Assembly (NCBI GenBank): GCA_017979445.1 | Contig: CM030707.1 | Span: forward strand, 19,396,586-19,460,585 | Direction of reading: 5' to 3' | Source of the DNA: Akebia trifoliata | Taxonomy: Eukaryota > Streptophyta > Magnoliopsida > Ranunculales > Lardizabalaceae | DNA: 64,000 nucleotides | Part shown: positions 36,401-46,140 of the stretch, piece by piece | Layout: each line of letters opens with the position of its first letter | Numbering within the stretch: the first letter of the stretch is position 1 | Position numbers and translations under genes: made by a program | Notes under the pieces: model-generated | What the model was told of the DNA's origin: nothing | The model's input: the letters and a program-made list of their open reading frames with translations, nothing else | The model's database searches: none

Positions 36401-39400
36401 GAGGATTATTGTTGGGACAAATGGGGACGTCTTGACTATGCCCATAATGCATTTGCTGATACATCTTTCACATCTATCACTCAACCATTTACTTCCAGAT
36501 CACCGATTACTGATTTTAAGTCTCAAGACAATCTTACTGCTCAACTGACTCATATTCTTTAGAAGTTGTCAGGTTCACCTTCTTCCTCATCTGCTCCCAC
36601 AACAACTATGGTTAATACAGGTAATTCTACCTATGTAGTTGCTCGATCCTCGTCATCTTCATGGGTTATTGACTCCAGTGTTAGTGCTCCTATGTCTGGT
36701 ACCTCCATTTTTTTTCTAATTTTCATTCATTTAGATCTCATATTATTTTAGCTGCGGGTTCTTCTGGCCTTGTCGTTAGCACTGGTGATCTTCATGATTG
36801 GTTCTTGATTTTCCTGATTTTCCTATCTATGGCTTATTTGTTCCTGATTTTCCTTTTAATCTTATATCTGTCAGTCAGCTAACAAAATCACTAAATTGTT
36901 CTGTAATCTTTTTCTCCTACCTCATGTTTTTCAGGACCTCAAGATGAAAAAGGTGATTGGTTCAGGACATGAATGAAATGGGTAATATTTTCTGGACTGT
37001 GATGCGCCAGTTCTTGCTATGAGTGCTACTATCTATCCTCTACAGTGGCATTATCGCTTGGGACACCCATCATTGCAGAAGTTGCGTCAACTTATTCCCA
37101 CGTTGAGTCCAATTTCAGTTTTAGAATATGAGGCTTATCAGTTAGGCAAGCATCATTGTAGTAGTTTTCCTCCTAGTCTAGAGAGTCGTCAGTTGAGTCC
37201 TTTTGATGTAGTCCATTCGGACATTTGGGGTCCTGTAAGAATAAATATTATTTTTTATTTTTCTTATTTTGTCATTTTTGTAGATGATTATTCTAGAATG
37301 ACTTGTCTCTTTTTAATGAAAGACCATTCTAAATTACCCAAAAAAAAATATAACTTTTTATAATAAGATATTTGTTCAGTTTGAATGTTGTGTTAAAAAT
37401 TTTCGTTTTACAATGCCCTTAAATATACCTAAAACTGTTTATCTAATTTCAGTAGAGACCATGGTATCATCCATTAGGCTACATGCCCGCATATGTCCCA
37501 ACAGAATGGCATCGCTGAACATAAACTTCGTCATCTTTTGGATATCACTTGCACCCTATTACTTAACATGTCAATGCCTAAACCTTATTGGACCGATGGT
37601 GCTTTTACTGCTTGTTACCTCATTAATCGAGTTCATACACCTGTTTTGGGTAACTACACACTCTTCTCTTTGTTATAACCTCAAGCCAAACCCTTTCCTC
37701 TTGTTCCCCGTGTCTTTAGGTGTGTTCTTTCTCTACGTTCTTGGAACTGGTCATGATTTGTCTCCTAGAGCTATTAAGTGTATCTTCTTGAGTTATTCTC
37801 AAACTCAAAAGGGTTATCGTTGTTATCATCTTGTAGGACGTCGATATTATACTAGTGTTGACGTCACCTTTTTTGAGTCTACATCCTTTTTCTCCACTAC
37901 GGGTTGTCTGTTCGATTCTGATCTGATTCATTCTTGTCAGGATGAGTTAGTTTTATTCCTCTTCCAGTTTCTTCTCCTCCTCCTTTGTAGGTTTATCAAT
38001 GCTCTAAGTATCACCAAATTGTATCTTACGGTCTAGCAGCAGTCGAACCATCACCTGATTCTCCTAAGGATCCTCCACCTTCTACTTCTTCTGAGGACCT
38101 TCCACATCCTCCCATACAACACTCATCCTCAACGCAATCAATTGCATTGCGAAAAGGTATTCGTTACTGCACTCACCATCCTATTTTTAATTTTGTATTT
38201 TTTCATCGTCTTTCCTCTACTTTTCGCTCTTTTGCATTCTCTTTGTCCACTATTTTTGTTCCTAGTACTTATCGTCAAGCTTTGACTTCTTTTAGACGGA
38301 AACTTGCTATGGATGACGAGATGCATGCCCTTTATCAAAATCAGACATGGAATCTCACCTATCTTCCTTTTGGGAAGACTACTGTTGGTTGCCGTTGGGT
38401 GTACACAGTTAAGTATCAACCTGATGGCTCTATTGATTGCCTTAAGGCTCGATTGGTGGCTAAAGGATATGCTCAGACTTATGAAGTTCAGCCCATTAAG
38501 ATGAATTTCTAATAGTTAAACTAAGATTACATAAGTTTCATTTTTATTACATTATGGTTTTACTATTTATAGTGATTTGTGGATGTATTATATATGGTAA
38601 TTCTTGAACTATTGTTAGTAAATTGTTATAAGAAAAAGTTCAAGTTGAAAGTTCTAAAGAGAAAGAAAAGGACCAAAAAGAATATTGGATTGTGGTAGTG
38701 ATGCATTTAGACATAATTGAATGGAGGAAGAGGATTTCATTCAACCAACTCCAATAAGGTCTTGATGTGATGACTATTTTTTTTTTTTTTCTTTTGATAA
38801 GTGTAAATTTATTAAGAGAAGATAATAGCAAATACAACCGGCAGTTGAGATGACCAACCACAAGAAAAAAGCTACAAGTTACAAAGAAAGTACCATCTAA
38901 AAATGAAGTCCTCAAAAAATACACCCTTAAACTCCCGACATAACTTGAACAAAAAATACATCAAACCCAAGACACTCAAAATCAAATCGTGTACCGAAGA
39001 AGCCACCCCTTTAAAGATTCTCCCATTCCTTTCCAACCATAACCCCCAAGTAATAGCAAAAAGGAAGAAATTCTAGAGTGTATTTGAGTTCTTATAGTTG
39101 TCGATCAAGTCAATTGAGGGCCCATAATTGGTTAATTAGCCATTAAATAAATAATGTTTTGTAAGTTAGGTTTCTATTTGTTTCAATATAATAGCAAATA
39201 AATATAGTGTTCTTAAGAGTCATTTTTAATAATTGCTTGATTAGTTGATTAGAAGTTTCGCTTGTTTAACAAGTTGGTTTGTTTAAGGACATGCCTCTGT
39301 AAATAGGTGTAACCTCTTCATTTTATAGATGAAGATTAAGGGTGTGATTGAAAACATCTAGTTGAGTGTGAGTGTTGGACTTTTAGGTGTTCAACTCTCT

Positions 39401-42400
39401 AAAGTTCAACACTTGAAAGTTGAAGGTGAATGTAAATTATAACTTCAGTGTTTGGTTGCTAATGATTCAAACTATAGTTGCAAAGAGCTTCAACTCCATC
39501 ATTGAGAGAACAAAGAAAAAATCTATGATTAGGGTTCCAAGCTAATTGCTTGCATTCAATTCAAGCATCTAAAACCTAGGGTTAGAATTTGGAAGGTTTG
39601 TATTTGTTTGCTTGCTGCTGGCAGAAGATCAAGGTTAGGGTTTAAGAAACCAGAAAAAAAAAAAAACCCTATTTTAAAGAAGAAGAAAAAAAAGAGATAG
39701 GGGAGCAGCCCTGTTATGGGTTTCCAAAAAAAAAAAGACAAAGGAAAAAGAAGAAGATGGGGAGGAGGAGGAGGAGGAAGAGGAGAGGGAGTGTGTGTGA
39801 GAGAGGGGAGAGTGTGAAAGGAGAAGGACGAAACATGGGCATGGGCTAGGTGTGGGGAAGAAGAATAAGAAGAAGAGAGAGTGAGAGTTGTCAATTTTCA
39901 CCCCTTGGGGTGAAAGTTGAAATACCTTAAAATTGCAAGTTGGAGAGTTCCGAACTCACGTGAGTTTAGATTTTTCAAACACAGAATTTTGAGCAACTAG
40001 TGCAAGTTGTGGGCTCTCGCACAGAACCTTCAGTTTTCAAACACGCCCTAATTGTTTTAGTTGCCAGTTATAGCTCCTTCAAGAGGTGAGACACCTCAAT
40101 TATTTTGGTGTTGACTCCATAAGAACCAAATTCCTATTACCCCTTCCCCCCTCCCCGCACCCCCAAAAGCAGATCCTATCAAAGAGTATAACTCATAATA
40201 AATCATAGTCAGAACCTTCAGAATTTAAAACCAACTTCTTTCAAATTATGTGCGATTAATGCAACCACATACATTGAGGTGAAATAACATAGTACAGTGT
40301 ATCCAAGAAGCACCAAAATTCATACATGCTTCTGAAAGAAACTCAAGGAATTTTATTCTTTGGATTATAAAAACCCATGGTTGCCATTTTAGTGATTTAT
40401 AAGTCTATATGTTTAGAAAATCACAATTTACCATATTTGGAAAGCTCAAGAGGGCATAGTTTTATTAGTTTTAATAAGTATAGTGACGCTTAGTATAGTG
40501 ACGCTTCTATTTTCTTAATTCAATTATAGAAGGATAGTTTTACCTATATAAAAAATAAAAAATAAAAATTATAGTATGACAGTTTCCAATGGACTTTGAT
40601 TAAAATTAGGAAATTAAGGTAGAGAAGTTCTTAAATATAGAGCTTATTGAAGGTGCCAGCTAGCTAAGTTGGTCAAAGTTTGCGAGTGTTGAAACCATGA
40701 CCTACGTTCAAAACCCGCCTTCTCCTACTAATTACGAACCACTAATATGTCTATGTATGTGAGTGTATGTGCATGTGTGCATTTCCCTCTTTCTATAGAT
40801 ATCTAACTAAAAGGTTCAGCAACAGCCGGGGAAGCATAACTTATCCTTTTGGTCATAAAGCTGGGAATTTGATCGATCGCCTCACTGCATTTTCACATAA
40901 TGGATTTGAAGATAGATATGGTGAAGATCTATTTAGTTGGCCATTTGTGTGTGTGTGTAGAATTCATTTGATGTAAAAGAGAAGCTGATTTTACATATGA
41001 GAAAAAGAGAGCTTATTTTGATTAGTGGAGTAAGTATAATTATGAAATGTTTTCCTGTTTGGAGATCATTGATCAAGCCAAGGTTTTTATGCATCACAAG
41101 ACCCGGTCAAAGGTTGAAATTTGGTAGCCAAAAAGAGCTTGAGAGAGAGATGTATACCTCCAACCCAGCATAAACAGCTACAAATAGAGCATATCCAGCT
41201 GAGCCATAGTCTGTTCATGAAAAGCAATATTTGATCAAGCATGCCATAATAAAGGAAGCAAAGCTGTGAGACCATAAACAATCTAGATATTGTTTTTCTA
41301 TCTAAACACAGCTACTAATTTCTAGAAAAAACCAAAACAAGAGGACCCTATATGTTGGTGAAGCTAGACCATTTTTTATTTATTTTTGGTTGAGTACAGA
41401 ATCTTAAAAAAGAAGAAAGCGGTGTACAAACAGTAGAAGAAGATCAAGCAGACCTACGAAGAAAAGGACAAAGTTAAAAGAATACAGAGAGAAGAAAGAA
41501 AAAGCACGTGGGAAAAACACTACAGCCCCCAAATTAGAACTTAGTCTGGCTCCCGACAAACCGACTCCCATCTAAATAGCAAGCCTTTGAAGAAGACAAC
41601 TTAAAAGCACTACAAAAGTACAGTAACATCACAATTAATATAATGACCTCCTGAATAGAATGTTCCAACCCCTTGAAAACCCAAGAGTTTCTTTCCTTCC
41701 ATATTCCTTGGCACACAACAAAGGGGGTAAGGCTCCAAAGAATCCTCTCTCCATTTTTAAGACCACCAACTACCAACCTTTAAGAAGAATTGTAATAGAA
41801 TTTGTGAAACACCCAACGAAGGTTAAGTAATGACATGAAACCAAATGGCATAAGAGATCGCACAATGGATCAACAAATGATTTACAGACTCGCCATCAAA
41901 CATAAAAAAGAACAAAAGTGATACCACGGACCATGATCTTGTCCATTGATGGAAATATGGAATCTTCTCTAGAAAAAGTTATACTTCTAGAGAAGCTAGG
42001 CTGAACCAAAATTTAGCCATATATCAAAAGAAATATAAATATTCCTAGAAAAAGGATATCTCAAAGATTATATGTTCTAGATTATGGAATAGATGAGTAG
42101 ATAAAGTAGAAAGCAAAGCTAAAGATCAATAATAAGTATCGGTTAGCTTTGGTGATACAAACCAAACTACCCAGTTCCCACTTCAAATACATTGCAGATT
42201 ACTATAAGATAAAAGACCCATTACCCAAAATGAATTACCAGTCTTCCAATTTTCAAAGTGGCAGAACAGAACGTAAGAAAAGGAAGAAACTAAATCAAAT
42301 ACGATCCTGAATCACAGATTATCCCAGGAAGCATAAGCCCCTACATAATCGCCTTCAATGTATCCTAGACCACTGTATTGACAAACAAATGTGTGGTTCT

Positions 42401-43265
42401 CGTTAGTGTATGTAGTTTACGCTGCAGTATTATTTCTTTAAAGATCACAAATTTAGCTTATCTATGTGTTAAGTACAGCTCACATTTAATGTATCACAAT
42501 CATCCTAGGTGGTGCATTTCTTTAATTTTTCAGTATGAATGGACTTCAGGAATCATCAATATATACTTGGAATCGTGTTACCTAAAATCATGAGAAATCA
42601 CAATAATTACCAAGCAAGGAAACCATAATTTTCTCAATCAAAACAAGCCATCTACTCCAAATAAATTCCAAACAAAAATAGATTAAAGAAAACCCATTTC
42701 TCCATTCATAAATAAGAACTTCTGAATTAACCCGGCAAGGCTAAAATTGAACATAAAGAACAAATTCCACAATAAATCAATAAAATTAAACTAAAACTCT
42801 CAAAAAAAACCCAAATGGGTATAATTTTTTTTTTTTTTTACCAAGATTACCTTCAATGAAACCCGAAAATTGCGTCAAAAATGAATTAATTTGATCTTTA
42901 TAAATGTACCCAACAGTACCGAAACCCCCGACGACGCCGACAAGCAAAAGACCCGCCAAAAGGGCTCCTTTAACGGCATTTCCCCCCTCGAAAGCATCAT
43001 CTCCATTAACCGAATTCTTATCTTCGGTTTCATCTTCCCCATCTTTCTTAGAAATCACAAGCCTTCTAAGGCTTTGTGGGATATTAGAGGGCTTTTGAAG
43101 GATTTTTTGTTTCTTGGATTCTCTGAGAGAAGAAAAACATGGTTTGAAGATGTGGAGACGCTTTGGTTTGAAAAGAGAGAAAGGGAAAGTGGCTTTGAGA
43201 GGTATTAGGAATTGAGGTTGATGGAGAGAAGGAAAAGCAAGAGATGATGGGCTTAGGGTGCGCAT
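24420..43265 (-). CDS. Plastid-targeted SNARE-associated/VTT (DedA-type) membrane protein, 7 exons, 328 aa
   Basis: Exons in gene order: 43265-42851, 41210-41158, 34465-34373, 34288-34065, 32537-32471, 31546-31436, 24443-24420. Together they total 987 nt (328 codons plus stop). All junctions are in phase, and all are GT..AG except the donor of intron 3, where TT stands in place of GT. The N terminus (about 1-50) is rich in Ser, Lys and hydrophobics, like a chloroplast transit peptide. A first helix follows (100-121). The VTT core (about 145-285) includes VLAIPAIPLTMSAGLLFG, LLRLSPLLPFSLGNYLYG and a LPGTWAYVSAGAFGR end. A last helix lies at 298-318. The closest recalled relative is Arabidopsis At1g22850-like SNARE-associated Golgi family proteins; DedA/VTT proteins act as lipid scramblases or transporters. 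The last exon has only 24 nt (DAVKDIE, stop). The start at 43265 was chosen because the upstream in-frame residues look like leader sequence. Confidence 0.85.
24747..24785. repeat. C-run followed by A-run
   Basis: About ten C followed by a run of about 27 A, in VTT intron 6 just before the LINE fragment. Simple sequence. Confidence 0.85.
24830..25630 (+). mobile_element. LINE 3' fragment (zf-RVT end), antisense in VTT intron 6
   Basis: A plus-strand frame carries SLNDWEVQEV and then a zf-RVT zinc-binding block (KVPSKVAFFVWTA, CCLCLSDEELVNHLLGHC, WDQF). An A-rich end (TCTATTAAAAAAAAATTG) follows at about 25612-25630. The reverse transcriptase core is missing, which fits 5' truncation. Confidence 0.75.
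25870..25925. repeat. (GT)n(GA)n microsatellite
   Basis: A GT repeat with a few variants followed by a pure GA repeat. It lies in VTT intron 6. Confidence 0.9.
25982..27213. mobile_element. Non-autonomous hAT element, 1232 bp, with nested palindromic element
   Basis: Left end TAGGGGTGCACATGATTCGG; inverted right end TAGGGGTGCACATTGG. The flanking 8-mers gttattgg (25974-25981) and gttgttgg (27214-27221) match at 7 of 8. Both arms are packed with GGTTCGGATTGG-type words. Removing the insert at 26651-27004 leaves about 880 bp. No transposase. Confidence 0.75.
26651..27004. mobile_element. Micron-like palindromic element E, nested in a hAT element
   Basis: GGGAAATGTTCAGCAAC start and the inverse of GGGTCCCGTTCAGCAAC at the end. 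It has the same two GGAATGGGCTGATTTTTGG hairpins as the 13.8-15.4 kb cluster. (TA)n lies on both sides (26637-26650 and 27006-27018). Confidence 0.75.
27222..29049. other. VTT intron 6 sequence, with a purine-rich block
   Basis: Mostly AT-rich with no gene. The right part (to about 28280) contains CAGTTCCCATGTGCAATCAAAC, which looks like one end of a Harbinger-like element, but the partner end is not clear. The minus-strand Pro/Ser-rich frame over 27670-28218 reflects the purine tract. Confidence 0.4.
27908..28115. repeat. Homopurine tract, about 200 bp, with a 14-G run
   Basis: The plus strand is almost only G and A (GGGGGAGGAGG, GAGAGACAGAGAG), with G14 at 27962-27975. Such mirror-like purine tracts can adopt triplex or G-quadruplex forms. 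It is inside VTT intron 6, so the pre-mRNA carries the pyrimidine strand. Confidence 0.8.
29050..30230. mobile_element. Harbinger-like non-autonomous element, 1181 bp, with internal tandem repeat
   Basis: Left end GGGCCTGTTTGGATACC; inverted right end GTAGGCGTTTGGATAGGAC. CTA lies on both sides (29047-29049, 30231-30233), as in PIF/Harbinger 3-bp target duplications. Subterminal words (AGTACTTC, AAGAGTAGTTC) recur. The interior is the array at 29288-29950. No transposase. Confidence 0.6.
29288..29950. repeat. Tandem repeat, about 3 units of 207-219 bp
   Basis: The marker TTTTAGTGTCATAA recurs at 29288, 29507 and 29714. Each time it is followed by GCCTTCAAACTATA and an AT-rich TAAATATTAATATAATATAA block that is itself repeated. 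Confidence 0.85.
30231..31435 (-). other. VTT intron 6, proximal part, no other gene
   Basis: Plain intron sequence with AT-rich spacers and a T-run at about 31370-31387. Short open frames have no recognisable domain. Confidence 0.4.
31775..31876. mobile_element. MITE, AGAGAGCTGCTAYTGCCACACCAA family, 102 bp, in VTT intron 5
   Basis: Ends AGAGAGCTGCTACTGCCACA and its inverse. The direct repeat tcttta (31769-31774 and 31877-31882) extends one base further on the left side and is the apparent target duplication. The most complete copy of its family in the window. Confidence 0.75.
33231..33264. repeat. (GT)n(GA)n microsatellite
   Basis: A short GT then GA repeat in VTT intron 4, of the same composite type as 25870-25925. 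Confidence 0.85.
33835..33982 (+). mobile_element. tRNA-derived SINE (5' truncated) with poly(A), VTT intron 4
   Basis: A Pol III B-box-like GAGTTCGATTCC at 33853-33864 follows AAGCGGAGGTCC. About 100 bp further is a run of 16 A. The A box is missing or diverged. Confidence 0.6.
34370..34381 (-). other. Defective donor of VTT intron 3 (TTATGA in place of GTATGA)
   Basis: On the minus strand exon 3 should end AGT GGA ACT, because exon 4 resumes CTT GCA GCA ACT and the joined protein reads SISGTLAATVAF without a gap. The next bases are TTATGA, one substitution from a strong GTATGA donor. A GT lies eight bases earlier in the gene (34380-34379); paired with the acceptor CTTGCAG|CA it would keep frame with five fewer residues. 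Confidence 0.6.
35150..38512 (+). mobile_element. Truncated Copia retrotransposon, antisense in VTT intron 2
   Basis: It has a primer-binding site, then gag (35580-36250: LNGDNYHSW, WSSLAHMYSQ), a decayed zinc knuckle (YCGKTGYIEDYC, about 36370-36410), a protease remnant (WVIDSS at about 36660), GAG-pre-integrase and integrase (37040-37700: LQWHYRLGHPS, FDVVHSDIWGP, FVDDYSRMTC), and the beginning of reverse transcriptase (38290-38500: MDDEMHALYQNQTW, RWVYTVKYQPDGS, ARLVAKGYAQT). It stops in the RT at 38512 and no 3' LTR is seen. Several frameshifts and stops; inactive. The left LTR boundary is approximate. Confidence 0.85.
35333..35344 (+). other. Copia primer-binding site TGGTATCAGAGC
   Basis: The complement of the 3' end of initiator tRNA-Met, standard for plant Copia elements. 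It marks the end of the 5' LTR just upstream. Confidence 0.8.
38775..39075 (-). mobile_element. LINE 3' fragment in VTT intron 2
   Basis: The minus strand encodes AITWGLWLERNGRIFKGV, a block found near the C terminus of plant L1 ORF2. A poly-T run at 38777-38790 is the poly(A) tail read on the plus strand. Sense with respect to the host gene. Confidence 0.65.
39340..40048. mobile_element. Harbinger-like MITE, 709 bp, TAA target duplication
   Basis: Left end GGGTGTGATTGAAAAC; inverted right end GGGCGTGTTTGAAAAC. TAA lies on both sides (39337-39339 and 40049-40051). The centre (39650-39890) is a GA-rich purine block. No transposase; VTT intron 2. Confidence 0.7.
40655..40775 (+). mobile_element. 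tRNA-derived SINE, VTT intron 2
   Basis: A-box-like TAGCTAAGTTGG (40661-40672) and B-box-like CGTTCAAAACCC (40705-40716) at tRNA spacing, followed by a GT-rich ATGTGAGTGTATGTGCATGTG tail as in several plant SINEs. Not a functional tRNA gene: the acceptor stem is absent. Confidence 0.6.
41373..41950 (-). mobile_element. LINE 3' fragment (zf-RVT end), VTT intron 1
   Basis: The minus strand reads DGESVNHLLIHC (zf-RVT) then LTPFVVCQGIWKERNSWVFKG and ends in a T-rich plus-strand tail at 41373-41390. 5' truncated, with frame breaks; sense with respect to the host gene. Confidence 0.75.
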
Positions 43266-43327
43266 TTTAAGCAATGGCGGTGGGCGTAGGATAAGAGGTG
43301 TTGGGAGAATTCCATGAAGTAGAGAGA

Positions 43328-43358
43328 GAGAGCCTGAGGTCACTCCTGCATTAATCGA
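43328..43358. repeat. End of a TGCTNNAGTGACC-type MITE in the VTT 5' region
   Basis: CTGAGGTCACTCCTGCATTAA is the inverted terminal motif of the MITE family seen at 46741. It sits about 75 bp upstream of the VTT start codon, beside a GA repeat. Only one end is present. Confidence 0.4.
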
Positions 43359-43591
43359 AAAAGAAAACCCAGGTGTTTTTTTTTTTTTACAACTTTTTTG
43401 TAAGATTATGATTTGTCCAGTAGAAATATGCCACGTGGAAATGTGGATTTTCGTAAGAAAAAATCTGAGTTGTTTGAGTTTCTTCAAACTTCTTCTATCT
43501 ATCCAAATTAATTATAAGAGGACTTCTATTAGTACACCAATATTTTCTTATGGCAAACCGATTAAATACGATACACCTCCCCTTCAAACTC

Positions 43592-44610
43592 AAAATGAGA
43601 GCATGGTTTTAAATCACGTCGTAAGACCAAGATGATTAGCTTGAGTCATCTTGATATCGTTCACTAATGAGACATACAAAGTGTCTCAGGTTTCACATCA
43701 TCTCATGAGACAAATGAGATGACTCAGACAGTATTCTAAAAATTTTGGCACCCTAATGTATAGTTCAATTGACCTTTGGTGTCTGAAATAACACAATTTT
43801 GATCAAATAAGAGAGCACAGGCAAGAAGAAAGAAGAATAAACCAGTAAAATTCAAAAGAAAAACACATCAAGATGCATCGTTTGCTATGCATATAAAGAA
43901 TGATAGATGTTTTTTAATTTTGTTTTGTGGGGTATTTTTGTAACTTCATTTATCTTTGTAACAAAGTCTCCTATGAGTCTAGAAATAAGGGAGTTCTATA
44001 AAACATCAAAAAGGACTTATGGAGGTTAAAAGCTTGGAGAAAACTCTATCAAAATTAGATTGGATCTCTCTTATTGATTTTTATCTGGATTTCTAGTTTC
44101 ATTTGGTAAGTGATCTAAGTTTTATTTCTTACGTTGTAATTTATTTTTTGTAAATTAATTTATTTCCCTTTGATGTTTTATAAGATTGAATCAAAATCAC
44201 TTGTGAAGTTGTATCTTGGATCCATCGTCTATATGACGGGAACAAGGGATTTGGACTCAAATTTAGACTCTCTTTCTCTTTGCTCCTCTATTCTGGTTGT
44301 TTTGACGGAAGGAATCATCCCAAAGTAGGAGTAGGACTCTCAACTAAGAAGGAAGCTTAAAAAAACTCCAAACAACCTCGTAATTGTTGGAGGACAAAGA
44401 GAAGGAAAACATCTAGATAATATGATAAAATCTTCTTTCAACTCAAAATGAAAGCATGATTTCAAATGTTATCCAAGATCAAGATGACTTGCTCAACTCA
44501 TCTCGATATCATTCACTAATGAGATGGATTTACATAGCATTCAAGCTTCACACCATCTCACAAGACCAAACAATATGACTCAAATGATATTTTGAAAATC
44601 TTGGTCAAGT
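43592..44610. repeat. Two diverged direct repeats flanking LTR-like sequence
   Basis: Copies at about 43592-43745 and 44443-44610 share AATGARAGCATG, TCATCTYGATATC, TTCACTAATGAGA and CACATCATCTCA-like blocks. Between them lies sequence with a TATAAAACATC block and a T-rich, U5-like part. This could be a small retroelement or a duplicated repeat. No coding domain. Confidence 0.35.
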
Positions 44611-45535
44611 CATTAAAACTGGATTAAGTCAATTAGGATTTTGTAATTTTTATATCAAAATATTTATTTTTTATAATTTAAATAATTATTATTTAAATAC
44701 AAAATGATCTTGTGACTAATGATCTTAAAATCTACTTTTATATATAAAAAAATAAAATTATAGTGAGTTATATGTAAATATACTTTAATAAATAATCATA
44801 CACCAAGTTACAAGATGACTTATTTGGAATAATTCGATGGACAAGACCATAAGTCAAATTGAGATTTGAAACCATAAATGAGAGAAATACCATTTCATGA
44901 TCAATAATTGGTTCATATGTTTCCAAGGTGATCTCTTTCTCTCAAAAGATAATTAGAGTCCAATGTTTAAAAATTTAACCAATGATTAGTTAAAAAATAT
45001 CTAAATTTGGTCAATCAATATCGAACCTAGTTTAATTTGGTTAGATCAATTTACATTTTTCCTAGAAAAGTGTATATTTTTTTCCTAAATTATCATAATG
45101 TAGAACATTGGATGAGACTAATAGGCTCTTCCTAGGAGATGTTGTGAGGTTGTCATAAATTGCAGTGGCAAAAATATAAATGCTAGACTACATTTTGGAA
45201 ATTATTTGTTGGAGAGAGAGAGAGAGAGAGTTCCATTTAGTTATATTATCATTGAGGTGTTATAAGTAAAAGCTTATGTGCCAATAGAAGTTCTCTTAAG
45301 TTATCTACCCCTACGCCTACAAAATCAACCATTTAGTAAGAGATGTTTAACCCATGTGTTCTGAAACTGATGGTCATATATCCTCCAATTTGGCAAATAT
45401 TGGATATACCTTGGCCATGTCTTCAACCTCTTTTGAGCTATGTGGACTGTAATTAGACATTCATGGGATCAATGGGCCGGGAAGAGCATGCAATATTGGC
45501 CACTTGAGAAATATTGAGTACATAAATGGAAAGAG
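44611..45535. other. AT-rich intergenic DNA with a GA repeat
   Basis: No gene. (GA)n at 45212-45230. A right end of the GAGAGCTGCTATTG family lies at about 45265-45298 (GTGCCAATAGAAGTTCTCT). Confidence 0.4.
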
Positions 45536-45761
45536 TTGTGATAATCTGACTACCCCATGTGGCAAACTCAATTGACTACCTGACATGACGAGTTTAGGAA
45601 CCTAGATCTGCACTCCATAGGATACATGGTTTGCTCGAGATACACTTTTTTATGGGGAAGTGCAGTAACGTATTGAGGAGCGCAGATCTACGATTCCCAA
45701 ACTTGTCCCGTCAGGATAGTCGACTGAGTTTGCCACATGGGGGGTAGTCAGATTATCACAA
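45536..45761. mobile_element. Foldback MITE, 226 bp, long inverted ends
   Basis: TTGTGATAATCTGACTACCCC and its inverse form the ends. The complementarity continues inward through CATGTGGCAAACTCA and GAACCTAGATCTGC for about 75 bp per arm with some mismatches. Non-coding. Confidence 0.75.
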
Positions 45762-45784
45762 TAAAAATGAAAAACGTTGCATGG

Positions 45785-46140
45785 ACAGTAAGACCATGTA
45801 GAACCTAGACTAAAGTCCTAGACAAAATGATCAGAGTTCAGTAGACAAAATTATAGACAACGTTCTAGACAAAATTGTCTTATATGACTAAAACATTTCG
45901 GAATGGATTGATTTTTTATGATGATAAACTCTATGATGTAAAGACCATACTCACAAAAAATCAGCCCATTCCCAAACTTCTAACCCCATGAAAAATGGTT
46001 ACAAACTAACGGTTAAAAATTGATGATCTACGATTCTTCAACTTATAAATTTGGGTTAGAAATTTTAGAATGAACTGATTTTTTGTGAGGATGATCTCTA
46101 TGGCTCATTACGAAATTTTTAGCTTACATAGGACAAGTCC
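45785..46140. mobile_element. Old, diverged copy of the Micron-like palindromic element
   Basis: It keeps diverged AAATCAGCCCATTCC and GAATGAACTGATTTTTTGTGAGGATGATCTC hairpin arms and the spacer (GATCTACGATTCTTCAACTTATAAA). The ends are no longer recognisable and no (TA)n is left. Confidence 0.55.

Noticed and set aside
35456..38512. Several frames of 60-207 codons as separate genes
   Set aside because: They are frameshifted pieces of one Copia polyprotein.
40661..40717. A possible tRNA gene (A and B boxes)
   Set aside because: No acceptor or anticodon stems can be formed, and the tail is SINE-like; called a SINE.
42786..43487. 233-codon frame starting upstream of the VTT exon 1
   Set aside because: It reads through leader sequence at the front and through the exon 1 donor at the end. 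The transit-peptide start at 43265 and the splice at 42851 fit better.
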